Positions 31,606 through 41,492 of a DNA stretch of 61,262 nucleotides are shown one piece after another. The notes under the pieces were generated by a model, which saw only the letters and a list, made by a program, of their open reading frames with translations, made no database searches and had not been told where the DNA came from. The DNA is taken from positions 1-61,262 of the forward strand of contig NZ_JAQFWQ010000037.1 in NCBI RefSeq assembly GCF_027706725.1. Reading direction: 5' to 3'. The stretch's first letter is position 1. The number at the start of each line of letters is the position of its first letter. The stretch is from Nocardiopsis endophytica (GTDB lineage: Bacteria; Actinomycetota; Actinomycetes; Streptosporangiales; Streptosporangiaceae). The translations under genes and the position numbers were made by a program.

Positions 31606-32130
31606 ATGAGCTTGCCCGAACCGCGCCGCACCGCCGGGCCCTACCGCATCAGCGTGGTGTGCCTCGGCAACATCTGCCGCTCTCCCATGGCCGAGAAGGT
31701 GCTCACCGCCGACCTGGAACGGGCGGGCCTCGCCGACCGGGTCGAGGTGGAGAGCGCGGGCACCGGGAGCTGGCACATCGGATCGGGGATGGACGAGCGC
31801 GCCGCGGCCACGCTGCGGGTGCACGGCTACCCCACCGACCACACCGCCCGGCGCTTCGACCCGCGCCGCTTCGAGGAGTTCGACCTGGTGCTGGCCATGG
31901 ACACCGACAACCTCGACGAGCTGGTCCGCCAGGCGCCGGACGAGCAGGCCCGGGAGCGGCTGGCGCTGTACCGCTCCTTCGCCCCGGGCACCGGGCCGCA
32001 CCCGGAGGTCCCTGACCCCTACTACGGCGGCGAGGACGGCTTCACCGCCGTTCTGACCATGGTCGAGGCCGCCGCCAAGGGGCTCACCGGCGAGCTGGCG
32101 GCGCTGCTCGGCGGCGCCGGCCCGCGGTAG
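31606..32130 (+). CDS. Low molecular weight protein tyrosine phosphatase
   Basis: The 174-residue phosphatase has the C19-x5-R25-S26 loop (VCLGNICRSPMAEK) near the N-terminus and the general-acid DPYYGG motif near the C-terminus. These enzymes dephosphorylate tyrosine residues on proteins or act on small phosphoesters. It follows the response regulator by 19 bp and precedes a fructosamine-kinase-like gene, probably in the same transcript. Confidence 0.93.
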   Translation: MSLPEPRRTAGPYRISVVCLGNICRSPMAEKVLTADLERAGLADRVEVESAGTGSWHIGSGMDERAAATLRVHGYPTDHTARRFDPRRFEEFDLVLAMDTDNLDELVRQAPDEQARERLALYRSFAPGTGPHPEVPDPYYGGEDGFTAVLTMVEAAAKGLTGELAALLGGAGPR

Positions 32131-32140
32131 GGGAGGCGGC

Positions 32141-33010
32141 GTGCTCACCGACCGGGTCCGGGAGCTGACCGGGCGGGAGGCGGTCCGCGCGGTCCCGCTG
32201 GGCCGCTCGCACGCCTGGGAGACCTACCGGGCCGAGACCGCCGACGGCGGACGGCTGTTCATCAAGGCCCTGCCCGAGGACGGGACCGCGGGCGCCGACG
32301 CCTTCCCCGGGCTGTTCGAGTCCGAGGCGCTGGGGCTGGCGTGGCTGGGGCGCGCCTTCGGATCGCCCGCAGCCGAGGTCCAGGGCTGGGACGCCCGCAC
32401 CCTGGTGCTGGAGTGGATCGACGAGCGCCCGCCGACGCCGGAGGCGGCCGAGCGCTTCGGCCACCAGCTGGCCTCCATGCACCTGGCCGGGGCCGAGGGC
32501 TTCGGCGCCGACCGGGACGGCTACATCGGCCCGCTGCCCCTGGACAACACCCGCGACGCCGCCTGGCCGGAGTTCTACGCGCGGCGCCGCCTGGAGCCGT
32601 TCCTGCGCCGCGCCGCCGACCGGGGCGCGCTCACCCCCGCCGACGTGCGGATCGTGGAGAAGGTCGTCGACCAGGTGGAGGACCTGGCCGGGGAGCCGGA
32701 GCCGCCCGCCCGGGTGCACGGCGACCTGTGGAGCGGCAACGTCATCTGGCAGGACGACGGCGCCAGCGTGGTCGACCCCTCGGCGCACGGCGGGCACCGC
32801 GAGGGCGACCTGGCGATGCTGGCCCTGTTCGGCCTGCCCCACCTGGACCGGGTCCGGGACGCCTACAACGAGGCGGCCCCGCTGGCGGCCGGGTGGCGGG
32901 GGCGGATCGCCCTGCACCAGCTCTACCCGCTCCTGGTGCACGTCAGCCTGTTCGGGGCCGCCTACCGGACGACCACCATGGAGGCCGCCCGCGCCGCGCT
33001 GCACGGCTGA
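32141..33010 (+). CDS. Fructosamine kinase family protein
   Basis: The 289-residue protein has the aminoglycoside/ketosamine kinase fold: VHGDLWSGN is the catalytic loop, VVDPSAHGGHREGDLAML the metal-binding and following segment, and LVLEWID the hinge. Family members phosphorylate glycated amino groups so that the sugar is released, a protein repair reaction. The GTG start lies 10 bp after the phosphatase stop. Pairing of such kinases with a low-molecular-weight phosphatase gene is frequent in actinomycetes and consistent with a repair role. Confidence 0.88.
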   Translation: MLTDRVRELTGREAVRAVPLGRSHAWETYRAETADGGRLFIKALPEDGTAGADAFPGLFESEALGLAWLGRAFGSPAAEVQGWDARTLVLEWIDERPPTPEAAERFGHQLASMHLAGAEGFGADRDGYIGPLPLDNTRDAAWPEFYARRRLEPFLRRAADRGALTPADVRIVEKVVDQVEDLAGEPEPPARVHGDLWSGNVIWQDDGASVVDPSAHGGHREGDLAMLALFGLPHLDRVRDAYNEAAPLAAGWRGRIALHQLYPLLVHVSLFGAAYRTTTMEAARAALHG

Positions 33011-33015
33011 CCCCC

Positions 33016-33077
33016 GTTGATCTCGGGAGAAACGACGCTACCGGGCCGTTTTTAGGGGCGCATTTCCCGAGATCAAC
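33016..33077. repeat. 62-bp palindromic element R62 type a, copy 1
   Basis: Outer arms GTTGATCTCGGG and CCCGAGATCAAC flank a conserved interior with ACGACGCT and TTTAGGGGCGC. It matches 50526-50587 at 57 of 62 positions in the same orientation. It begins 5 bp after a stop codon in a convergent gap. Confidence 0.88.
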
Positions 33078-33106
33078 AAGGGGGGGTGGTGCAGGGTCCT
33101 GCTGGT

Positions 33107-33168
33107 GTTGATCTCGGGGAAGTCGGGGTTATCGTGTCCGTTTTAACCCCGACTTCCCCGAGATCAAC
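33107..33168. repeat. 62-bp palindromic element R62 type b, copy 1
   Basis: GTTGATCTCGGGGAAGTCGG and its inverse CCGACTTCCCCGAGATCAAC flank a TTATCGTGTCCG interior. It matches the reverse complement of 50435-50496 at 57 of 62 positions. It ends 14 bp before the EssC-like stop. Confidence 0.88.
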
Positions 33169-33182
33169 GAGGGGGTGCCCGG

Positions 33183-36100
33183 TCAGGACGGGGAGACGCC
33201 GTGCGGCAGCGGCACCTTCACCTGGCGGATCTGGCCGTCGCCCAGGTGCAGGTAGGCCGTCCCCGGCGTCAGGCGGGAGCTCGGCACCCCCTTGGGCAGG
33301 CGCAGGCCCAGCACCTCGCCGTCGACGGGGGCCTGCGGGGACAGCAGGGCGCCCATCCGGTTCCGCTTCAGGTGCACGTGCCAGGCGCTGAACCCGCCCT
33401 GCAGGGCCTCGTTGGTCCCGGCCGCCACGATGGCCCAGCCCTTGCCGACCATGCCGCGGGCGATCCGGGTGAACTCCTTGCCGATGTCGTTGTGCAGCAG
33501 CAGCTCCGCGTCGTCGACCATCACCACCGCCGTCTCGCCCTCGAACCGGCCCAGCGCCTTGTGCAGGTCGCCCAGCTTGGGGTCGGCCATGTCCAGGACC
33601 GCGGGCACCCCCGGGTGGCCGCGCAGCGCGCCCAGCGCCGACGCGCGCGGGGTCACCAGCAGCAGCTCGGTGCCGCCGATCAGGAGCGACTGGGCCATGG
33701 ACAGCAGCAGCGACGACCGCCCCGACTTGGGCGGGCCGCTGATCAGGAACGTCGGCGTCTCGGCCAGGTCGGCGCCGAGCGCGGTGAGCTCGTTGCCGCC
33801 CACGCCCACCAGGCCCCACAGCGGGCGCGGCGGGTGCGTCAGGTAGCGCTCGGTCTCGGCGAAGGTGAGCTGGTCGGGCAGCACGTCCACGCGCATCGGC
33901 GCCGGTGAGGTCTCCGGCGGGGTGCGGCGCGTGGTGAAGGCGGCGATGTTGGCGAGCTCCTGGGCCTGCGCACCGCCCTGCGGGTCGTCGCACAGCAGCG
34001 CGAACTGCAGCTCGGTGCCCTCCCCGCCGACGTAAGCGCGGCCGTCCGGGATCGCCTCGGGCAGGTCGCGGGCGCTGAGCCCGACCGAGCTGTAGTCGCC
34101 GCGGTCGTTGCAGCGCAGCACCAGCCGGTGCTCGGTGGTGGAGGCGTACTTGTTGCGGGCCAGCGACTTGTCGCCGGTGACGATGACGTGGATGCCCACC
34201 CCGGCGCCGTCGCGCATCAGGGTGACCGCGTCCTCCAGCAGCGCCCCGTAGTTGTACTCGCCGAAGGCCTGCTCGAAGGCCTCCCACCGGTCGATGAACA
34301 GCACGATGTGCGCGGGCTTCTCGCGCCCGCCGAGCTTGGTGCGCAGCTCGTGCAGGTTGGCGCAGCCCTCGGCGGCCAGCCGCTTCTGGCGCTCCTCCAG
34401 CTCCCGGCCGAGCAGCCCCAGCAGCCGCACCACGCGCTCCTGCTGGGTGCGCCCGGCCACCGATCCGCAGTGCGGCAGGCCCTCCATCGGCAGCAGCGCG
34501 CCGTTGCCGCAGTCGATGCCGTACATGTGCACGTCGCCGGGGTGGTGGCACAGCGCCAGCGCCCCGGCGATGGTGCGCAACGCCTGGGAGCGGCCGCTGC
34601 GCCCCGAGCCGATGACGTGCAGGTGGCCCATGTTCTCCAGGTCGAGCGCGAAGGCCCGCTGCGCCTGCTCGGCGGGCAGGTCCATCAGCGCCACCGGAAC
34701 CGGCTGCACGCGCCCGGCCTCGGGCTGCGGCAGCGGCGCGCTCCGGTTCAGCTCGGCCAGGGACAGCCGCTCGGGGAGCGCCTGCAGCCACGGGCTGGGC
34801 TGGCGCTCGGCGCCGATCTGCTCGGCGGCCTGCCGGACGGCGCCGACCAGCACCGTCAGGTCGGTGACCTCCACGTCGCCCTTGTCGGCCTGCTGCGGCC
34901 CGGCGGCCGGCGGCGGCAGCGCCAGGTCGGTCCAGCGCACCGGGTAGGCGGCGGGGGCGGGGGCGTCGGTGGAGGCGACCACGCGCCGCCCGCCGACCCG
35001 CCCGGACTGGAACGGCAGCAGCGAGGCGGCGCCGAGCCGGGCGTAGGCGCGGCCGGGGGTGTCGATGCCGATCTGGGCGGACTCGGCGGCGTCGATGACG
35101 TCCCGGCTCTCCCCGGCGTCGGTCATCCGCAGCGCGATGCGCAGGTTGGTGTTGGCGCGGATGTCGGAGGTGACCACGCCGGCCGGGCGCTGGGTGGCCA
35201 GCACCATGTGGATGCCCAGCGAGCGGCCCCGCTGGGCGATGTTGACCAGGCCCTTGACGAAGTCGGGCAGCTCCCGCGCCAGGGAGGCGAACTCGTCGAT
35301 GACGATCATCAGCCGCGGCATCTGCGGCAGCGAGGGGTCCCGGTCCAGGTACTCCAGGTAGTCCTCGATGTCCTTGGCCCCGGCCTGGGCCAGGATGTGC
35401 TCGCGCCGGTGCAGCTCGGCGCCGAGCGAGACCAGCGCCCGGCCCACCAGGTGGGTGTCCAGGTCGGTGACCATGCCCACGGTGTGCGGCAGGTCCACGC
35501 AGTCCTTGAACGCGCTGCCGCCCTTGTAGTCGACCAGCACGAACGACATCGACTCGGGCCGGTTCACCGCCGCCAGCGACGCCACCAGGGTCTGCAGCAG
35601 CTCCGACTTGCCCGAGCCGGTGGTGCCGGCGATCAGCGCGTGCGGGCCGTCCCGGCGCACGTCCACCGAGAACGGGCCGTCCAGCCCGGCGCCCAGGGTG
35701 GCGATGGTGCTGCGGCCGTTGCTCGCCCAGTGCGCGGCGATCGCCTCCCCGTTGGGCGGCTCCAGGCCGATCACGTCCAGCAGGCGGGCGCTGCGCGGCA
35801 GGGCGGCGCCGTCGTCGGAGACGCTGGAGTCGCGCAGCGGCGCCAGGGCCCGGCCCAGCCGCTCGGCCCACTCGGCCGATGGGCCGTCGGGGCGGATGTC
35901 CTCCACGTCGTCGAAGGTGGTGCGGCGCAGCTCCAGTCCGTCCGGGGTGAGGCTGACCACCGCCTGGCACTCCTCGGGCAGCATCCGCTCGTCGGTCTCC
36001 AGGCACAGCACGTGGATGCCCAGGGAGGGGCCCTCGCGGAGCAGCTGCACCACCCCGGGCAGGGAGCGCAGCCGCCGGGCGCCGTCCAGCACCACCACGA

Positions 36101-37688
36101 TCTGGGCGGCGTCGTCCATCGCGCCGCGGGGGGCGCCGCGGCGCGCCTCCAGCTCGGCCAGCAGCTCGGAGATGCGGCGGGCGCAGGTCTCGGCGTCCAT
36201 TCCGGTGCGGGCGTAGGAGTTGGGGATCTCGCTGCGCAGGTGCGGCAGGAAGCGCGTCCAGGCCCAGCGCTCGTGGTCCTGGCGCAGCGACAGCAGGTAG
36301 AGCTGCAGCTCGGCGGGGCTGTGCAGGGCGGCGAGCTGGGCCACCAGCCACCGCTCCAGGGCGTCGAACCGCTCGCCCCGCCCGGCGCAGCCCACCACGC
36401 CGTTGTCCCGGACCGAGACGGTGGCGGGCACGTCGTGCAGGTTCCAGGTGATGTCCTGGCGGTGCGCGTCCCGGGTGGGGTCGTTCAGCACCACCTGGGA
36501 GGGGACGGTGCCGGTGCCCACCCGCAGCAGGGTGAAGTCCTCGTCGACCGGGCGCCGCTCCCACAGCCGCGCCCGGGGGCCGGTGGCCAGCAGCAGCACC
36601 GCGGCGGGGTCGGGGGCGGTGTCGCGCAGCCGGCGCTGCTCGGTGATGAGGGCCTCGTGCGCGTCGTTCTTGATGCGCTCGGTCTTCTCGTGGAACTCCT
36701 TCATCTCCCGGTCGTACTTGGCCTTGCCGGTGCGCCGCTGCAACAGCTGCATGAACACCACACTGATCGGCGAGATGAGGCCGATGGCCAGGTACTGGGG
36801 CCGCCCCATGACCAGCGCGCCGCCCACCGCCAGCACCAGCGGCATCATGATCATGACGGCGAGCTGGGCCAGCGGGCGGTCCGGCGGCTCGGGCGGGGCG
36901 GGCAGCCGGAACTTGGTCTTGTTGGGCGCCGGGTGCAGCCGGGGCGGGCGGCTGTAGTCGATGGCGGCGCCGTCGTCGGAGCCGTTGACGGCGGCGTCGG
37001 GGCGCGTGTTGGGCCAGGCCTCGAACAGGGTGTCGCCGAGGAGGAGCTGGTGCCCGGGGGGCCAGGCGGCGTCGGGCGCCACGTCGTCGCCCTCCAGGTT
37101 GGCGCGGTCGCCGCCGCCGGTCCGCAGCACGGTGACGCTCGCGTCGGGGGCGACGCGCACGCGGGCCCAGACGCCGTCGGTGTCCACCGGCACGTCGGAG
37201 GGGGCGCCGTCACCGGGCAGGCCGACGGTGTAGTCGCCCGGGTCGACGCGGAAGACCAGGCCCGCCCGCTCGCCGGAGACCACGCGGATCTCCACCACGC
37301 CGGGCGGCTCCTCGACGGCGGGGCCGGGGCCGCCGACGGTGACCACCGCGCCGTCGTGCAGGCCCGCCTCGGAGAGGGTGAGTCCGGGCTCGATGCGCTG
37401 GGCGCCCAGGTACAGGTCGACGCCGCGGCCGGGGGCGCGCGGCTCCACGCGCACCAGCGGGTCGAGCGACTCGGCGAGCTGGGCCACGCTGGCGCCGCCG
37501 TCGGCGTCGACGAGCACGTCGACGCGCGGCGCGGCCGTCGCCCGGGGGCCCACGTGGGCCTGGTGGCCCTGCGGCCCGTACCGCCCCTGCGGCCCCTGGG
37601 GGGCGTGCGGGGGGTGCTGGGCGTGTGGGCCGCCGGCGTCGGGCTCGCGGCGGGCGATGTGCGGCGTGGTGGTCAGCAGGAGGCGCAC
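33183..37688 (-). CDS. Type VII secretion ATPase, EssC/EccC family (FtsK/SpoIIIE)
   Basis: The 1501-residue protein is a membrane-anchored motor. Residues 55-250 form ubiquitin-like/FHA-like beta modules, residues 275-315 two transmembrane helices, then three FtsK-type ATPase domains. The first is canonical (GTTGSGKS at 688-695, LMIVIDEFASL about 100 residues later, ATQRPAG). The second has GSGRSGRS and the third GPPKSGRSS, both degenerate Walker A loops. The N-terminal beta region and single-chain layout resemble Firmicutes EssC more than the split mycobacterial EccCa/EccCb. GTG start with weak ribosome site. It energises export of the Esx-like substrates encoded just upstream. Confidence 0.93.
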   Translation of the reverse strand: MRLLLTTTPHIARREPDAGGPHAQHPPHAPQGPQGRYGPQGHQAHVGPRATAAPRVDVLVDADGGASVAQLAESLDPLVRVEPRAPGRGVDLYLGAQRIEPGLTLSEAGLHDGAVVTVGGPGPAVEEPPGVVEIRVVSGERAGLVFRVDPGDYTVGLPGDGAPSDVPVDTDGVWARVRVAPDASVTVLRTGGGDRANLEGDDVAPDAAWPPGHQLLLGDTLFEAWPNTRPDAAVNGSDDGAAIDYSRPPRLHPAPNKTKFRLPAPPEPPDRPLAQLAVMIMMPLVLAVGGALVMGRPQYLAIGLISPISVVFMQLLQRRTGKAKYDREMKEFHEKTERIKNDAHEALITEQRRLRDTAPDPAAVLLLATGPRARLWERRPVDEDFTLLRVGTGTVPSQVVLNDPTRDAHRQDITWNLHDVPATVSVRDNGVVGCAGRGERFDALERWLVAQLAALHSPAELQLYLLSLRQDHERWAWTRFLPHLRSEIPNSYARTGMDAETCARRISELLAELEARRGAPRGAMDDAAQIVVVLDGARRLRSLPGVVQLLREGPSLGIHVLCLETDERMLPEECQAVVSLTPDGLELRRTTFDDVEDIRPDGPSAEWAERLGRALAPLRDSSVSDDGAALPRSARLLDVIGLEPPNGEAIAAHWASNGRSTIATLGAGLDGPFSVDVRRDGPHALIAGTTGSGKSELLQTLVASLAAVNRPESMSFVLVDYKGGSAFKDCVDLPHTVGMVTDLDTHLVGRALVSLGAELHRREHILAQAGAKDIEDYLEYLDRDPSLPQMPRLMIVIDEFASLARELPDFVKGLVNIAQRGRSLGIHMVLATQRPAGVVTSDIRANTNLRIALRMTDAGESRDVIDAAESAQIGIDTPGRAYARLGAASLLPFQSGRVGGRRVVASTDAPAPAAYPVRWTDLALPPPAAGPQQADKGDVEVTDLTVLVGAVRQAAEQIGAERQPSPWLQALPERLSLAELNRSAPLPQPEAGRVQPVPVALMDLPAEQAQRAFALDLENMGHLHVIGSGRSGRSQALRTIAGALALCHHPGDVHMYGIDCGNGALLPMEGLPHCGSVAGRTQQERVVRLLGLLGRELEERQKRLAAEGCANLHELRTKLGGREKPAHIVLFIDRWEAFEQAFGEYNYGALLEDAVTLMRDGAGVGIHVIVTGDKSLARNKYASTTEHRLVLRCNDRGDYSSVGLSARDLPEAIPDGRAYVGGEGTELQFALLCDDPQGGAQAQELANIAAFTTRRTPPETSPAPMRVDVLPDQLTFAETERYLTHPPRPLWGLVGVGGNELTALGADLAETPTFLISGPPKSGRSSLLLSMAQSLLIGGTELLLVTPRASALGALRGHPGVPAVLDMADPKLGDLHKALGRFEGETAVVMVDDAELLLHNDIGKEFTRIARGMVGKGWAIVAAGTNEALQGGFSAWHVHLKRNRMGALLSPQAPVDGEVLGLRLPKGVPSSRLTPGTAYLHLGDGQIRQVKVPLPHGVSPS

Positions 37689-37823
37689 GGGTGTAAGTGC
37701 TTCCGGTCGGTTGACTGCGGTGCGGGGCGGCGCGCCCGCGCGGGGGCCGCGGCGCGCGCCGGGCGGGGCGCAGGCCCAGGGGGAGGTGGGCCGGCCCCGC
37801 CCGCCTGGGTCCGGCTTTCGAGG

Positions 37824-38117
37824 TTAACCCAGGCCCTCGCCCAGCTTCTGGTCGGTGTCGGAGAAGGTGTCGCCGACCTGCTTGACGTACTTCGAGATGC
37901 CCTCCAGGCCGTCGTTGACCTGCTCGAAGCCGGAGTGGAACTCCTCGAAGAAGGGCTGGAACTTCTGCTGGGCGGCCGGGGTGGAGTAGCCGTCCGAGAT
38001 GAGGCCCTCGACCTTGTTCTTGATGTCGGCGAGGCGCTCCTGGAAGTCGGCGAAGTCGGCCGCCAGAGAGCCGGAGGTCTCCTCGGTGCGGTCGGAGTCG
38101 ACTTCGAACTTGGGCAT
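37824..38117 (-). CDS. Esx-like (WXG100 superfamily) secreted protein without WXG
   Basis: The 97-residue helical protein has two helices separated by a turn at DGYSTPAAQQKF, where family members have W-x-G. Near the end it has TFSDTDQKL, resembling the Y-x-x-x-D/E export signal with Phe for Tyr. Length and helical hairpin fit WXG100. It is directly upstream of the EssC-like ATPase on the same strand, as in classic ESX loci, so it is a probable substrate. Confidence 0.8.
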   Translation of the reverse strand: MPKFEVDSDRTEETSGSLAADFADFQERLADIKNKVEGLISDGYSTPAAQQKFQPFFEEFHSGFEQVNDGLEGISKYVKQVGDTFSDTDQKLGEGLG

Positions 38118-38353
38118 GGTGATGGTCCTTCCGGTTTCCGGTTGGGGGCGGGTGTCCGGCTTCCCGTACCGGACCGCCCGATGGACAGTACGGGCCGACC
38201 ACACGAGAGGTTCAGCCCCGCCCGAAGCTGGGACGCGGAGTCGGCGGGGAGGGTTCCCGGACACCGGCCCGCGTCGGGCGGTGGCTTTATGCTGGAACTC
38301 CCAGCGGACGGAGTCGGGCACGGCTACGGTGGCACTTCTGGAGGTGGCGCGGG

Positions 38354-38934
38354 ATGTCGGTCGCTGTGGTCGGTGCGGAGCACCAGTGGGACGTCCTCCT
38401 GCGCGCCTGGCGAGAGGTGGATCTGCCCGGGGAAGGCTGGCGGGCGGAGATCGATGAGCAGAGGATCGCCCTGATGCCGCCCCCGGTGAACCGCACAATC
38501 TGATCGCGAGCAGGATCCACCGCACACTGGTGAGCCGCATCCCGATCGAGTGGGAGATCTTCCAGACGATGGGGGTGCAGGTCCCGCACGTGGAGAAGCT
38601 GTACGTGCCCGACCTCTGCGTCATCCCCTCCGATGTCTTCCCGACCGCCAAACCTCCCGTGGAGGGGGCGGAGGCGCTGCTCGTCGTGGAGATCACCTCC
38701 CCGTCCAACGTCGAGCACGACCGGAAGAAGAAGCGCTGGGCCTACGCGCACGCTCCCGTGCCCCTGTACCTGCTGGTCGACGCGTACGACGTGTCGGGGC
38801 CCTCGGTGACCCTCTTCTCGAATCCGAACAACGGCGACTACGGGACGATCACCAAGGGGCATTTCGGGACACGGGTTCACCTGCCCGAGCCGTTCGGCTT
38901 CGACATCGACACGGGGGTGTTCCCGGAGGTGTGA
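38354..38934 (+). pseudogene. Frameshifted Uma2 family nuclease-like gene
   Basis: The first frame gives MSVAVVGAEHQWDVLLRAWR, continues to IALMPPP, and stops early. From the run of five C at 38480-38484 the next frame continues PGEPHNLIASRIHRTL and then to FDIDTGVFPEV. Adding one C joins them into a normal Uma2 (DUF820) protein of about 190 residues with the PD-(D/E)XK-like PDLCVIP and VVEITSPSN motifs. It is a one-base deletion in a homopolymer or a sequencing error. Its 3' end overlaps the convergent M48 gene by 58 bp. Confidence 0.7.
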
Positions 38935-40061
38935 GGCGGGCCGTTCAGGGAGCGGCCGAGCCTTTCGAGGCGTGCCGTCCTGCGCCGCAGCGGAGGGTGG
39001 CTGTCCATGAGCGGGAGCAGGATGAACCACCCGAGTACCCGTTCCAGGGTGCTCTGGGGCGGCGGGTCGACGGGGACGATGCCCTGTCCCTTGACGCCGG
39101 CCACCTTGCGCAGGTCCCGCTGGGGGATGGACTCCATCTCCCCGGTCAGTTCGCTGAGGGCCGACACGAGGGCGGACGGGGCGCCGGTGGTGCGGGCGGC
39201 CGCCGCGTCGGCGGCCAGCTCGCGGTGCCGGGTGAGGGCCGCGGTGGCGTAGAACCCCGGGAGGGCGAGGACGATGCCGACGGCGGTGACCACCGGGATG
39301 GCCGCGCCCACGACCGGGACCAGGGCCACGAACAGCCCCCGGGCCACGGCGACCAGGGCGATCACGACGGCGGCCACGGGGCGGGGGAGTGTCGCGGCGG
39401 GGGCGTTCTCCAAGAACTCCTCCACCTGCTGCCGCCCCGCCCCGAAGGGGAGCCAGCGCCGCCCGCACCGGTGGGCGAGGCGGCACAGCGGCGCGTCGAC
39501 GGTGAGCAGCCGCTGCGTCAGCAGGAGCGGGAGGTAGGCCGTCCAGTGGGACATCGAGCCCGCGTAGTCGAGGAGGCGCTGGTCCCGGTGCGCGATGTGC
39601 GCGTACTCGTGGGCGAGGACCGCCTCCAGCTCCGCGTTTGCGAGCCGTTCCCGCAGCCCTGAGCTGAGGAAGACGGTGGGGCCGTCCCCGGACGGCGGAT
39701 GCGTCAGCGTGAACGCGTGCGGCGCCGGCGACTCGAAGGACCGGAACGTGGGTTTGGCGAGCCCGGTGAGGGCCGCCAGGCGGTCGGCGACGGCGTGCAG
39801 GCGCGGGTCGTCCTCCTCCCCGACGGGCTCCGGCCGCCGTTCGGCGAGCTGGGCGCCGAGGACCTCGCGGTGGAAGTAGTCGGACCCCAGGAGCATGAGC
39901 GCGACCGGGACGATCCCCGACCACCACGGCAGCCCGATCGCGGCCGCGGCCCAGCAGGCGAGTCCGGTGTAGAACGCGACGACGGCGACGACCGCGGCAC
40001 CGGCCCTGACGAGCGGCCCGAGCGCGGAGGGGGCGCGCCTGCGCACCGGGACCCCCTTCAC
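38877..40061 (-). CDS. M48 family membrane metalloprotease
   Basis: The 394-residue protein has an N-terminal pair of hydrophobic helices (about residues 15-60), zinc motif HEYAH at 151-155 and the third-ligand segment RHRELAADAA about 125 residues later, with a hydrophobic stretch between. This fits the HtpX/Ste24 family with an internal membrane segment. The GTG at 40061 overlaps the stop of the upstream membrane protein (GTGA), so the two are coupled. Its place in the type VII-like locus suggests a processing role, comparable in position only to mycosins; this is inference. Confidence 0.85.
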   Translation of the reverse strand: MKGVPVRRRAPSALGPLVRAGAAVVAVVAFYTGLACWAAAAIGLPWWSGIVPVALMLLGSDYFHREVLGAQLAERRPEPVGEEDDPRLHAVADRLAALTGLAKPTFRSFESPAPHAFTLTHPPSGDGPTVFLSSGLRERLANAELEAVLAHEYAHIAHRDQRLLDYAGSMSHWTAYLPLLLTQRLLTVDAPLCRLAHRCGRRWLPFGAGRQQVEEFLENAPAATLPRPVAAVVIALVAVARGLFVALVPVVGAAIPVVTAVGIVLALPGFYATAALTRHRELAADAAAARTTGAPSALVSALSELTGEMESIPQRDLRKVAGVKGQGIVPVDPPPQSTLERVLGWFILLPLMDSHPPLRRRTARLERLGRSLNGPPHTSGNTPVSMSKPNGSGR

Positions 40062-40690
40062 GCCGCCGGGCGGCCCGGCGCGGGACGCTGCTCGCGCCGC
40101 GTGTCCCGCCACTTCTCGTTCACCGCGTTCTCCGGGAAGGGGATCCTGACCGCGTTGGGGTTCATCCCGCTCTCCAGCGCGGCCTTGATGATGGCGTCGC
40201 CCTCGGTCGTGCTGATGGTGACGTACTTGCCGTCGTTGGCGACGATCTCCAGGCCGGGCCCGCTCTCATTGAGCAGCCGGAGCCGGGTCAGCCGGAACAG
40301 GTCCTTCCTGGTGAACTCCGCCTTGCCGATGTAGGCGATACCGCCGAGCGGGATGCGGACGGTCGCGTTGAAGCCGTTGGTGACGTTGAACCGCCTCTTG
40401 GGCCTTTCCAGATGGACGGTGACCGAGGAGGCCCTGTATCCGAGGAACCCGAGGACGAGGGCCGCGACGGCGCCGAATCCGGCCGCCCAGGCGAAGGAGA
40501 CCCAGCTCTCCCAGCCGTCGGCGAGCCCTCCGGCGACGAACCCCACAGCGAACAGGCCGACGGCGGCGAGCACCCACTTGTTGATCTGGGCCCGGCGGTG
40601 GAAGTGGTGCCACGTGGGGTTGTCCGCCTCGATCCGGGCCTTGATCTCCTTGTAGCTCTTCTGCTGCGAGCCGGGCTGGGCGCCGCTCAT
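40058..40690 (-). CDS. Two-helix membrane protein of the type VII-like locus
   Basis: The 210-residue protein has two adjacent transmembrane helices (residues about 40-57 and 65-83) preceded by a basic N-terminus and followed by a soluble beta-rich domain of about 120 residues. No family is recognised. GGAGG stands before the ATG. It is translationally coupled to the M48 protease gene. Confidence 0.75.
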   Translation of the reverse strand: MSGAQPGSQQKSYKEIKARIEADNPTWHHFHRRAQINKWVLAAVGLFAVGFVAGGLADGWESWVSFAWAAGFGAVAALVLGFLGYRASSVTVHLERPKRRFNVTNGFNATVRIPLGGIAYIGKAEFTRKDLFRLTRLRLLNESGPGLEIVANDGKYVTISTTEGDAIIKAALESGMNPNAVRIPFPENAVNEKWRDTRREQRPAPGRPAA

Positions 40691-40805
40691 CGGTGCCTTT
40701 CCTCCCAAAGCGCGTCGTTCCGGTCGGAGCACACTGTAGTGGCCCGTGATCACGCGGTGAGACGGAGGCGGGGGCGGTGCGTCCCGCCCCCGGCAGGAGC
40801 CGTCG

Positions 40806-41432
40806 TCACGGGGATCCGCCGCCGGTGCCTTCGGGCTCGGGGAACCTCGACGGCCGGTTCCAGGAGTGCTCGGGGGAGGCGGGGTCGACGCCCCGCTTGC
40901 GCAGGAACCTGTCGACGCGGCGGTCCTCGTCCTTGAGGAAGCGGAGTTCGTCGAGAACGCGGCCGTAGTACCTGACACGGATGAGCTGAACCCTCGTGTA
41001 CATCCTGATCAGGTCGGATCTCGCCTGTTTCACCCGGTCGGGCATCGAGGCGACCTTTTCCCGCCTCTTGGCGAACCGCGGTTCACGGCCGGAGAGGTAG
41101 CCGATGCCGTGGGCATGGTCCATCTTCTCCAGGAGCCGCCACTGGATGCCGAAGATCTCGGTGAGGTCGCGATTGGCCTGGGCGACGATGTCGGCTCGGC
41201 GGCGGAGCTTGAGGGACTTCGGGTCGAGCAGGGAGAGTCCGCCGAACGATGCGACGGCGAGGAGGATCACGCTGACGACGATGATCCACATTTTGACCTG
41301 GAGTTCGCCGTCGTCGTCCGTCTCCACCATCCAAGCCGGGAACTTCTCCGGGAAGGCCGAAAGGAGCCAGAAGGCGCAGATGAGGAGGATGACGATCAAC
41401 GGCAGCTGGTTGAGCAGCGCCCTCCGGGACAT
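40806..41432 (-). CDS. Membrane protein with coiled-coil cytoplasmic domain
   Basis: The 208-residue protein has two helices (residues 10-25 and 47-65) and a charged, helical C-terminal part (about 75-180, Arg/Lys/Glu-rich). No domain is recognised. It lies 115 bp upstream of the 210-residue membrane protein gene in the same direction, probably in one operon. Confidence 0.72.
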   Translation of the reverse strand: MSRRALLNQLPLIVILLICAFWLLSAFPEKFPAWMVETDDDGELQVKMWIIVVSVILLAVASFGGLSLLDPKSLKLRRRADIVAQANRDLTEIFGIQWRLLEKMDHAHGIGYLSGREPRFAKRREKVASMPDRVKQARSDLIRMYTRVQLIRVRYYGRVLDELRFLKDEDRRVDRFLRKRGVDPASPEHSWNRPSRFPEPEGTGGGSP

Positions 41433-41492
41433 GCGTTCATCATCCTTCGCGGAGCCGGGGAAGGGAGGTGCGGACCGAACACTACCGGGCGG

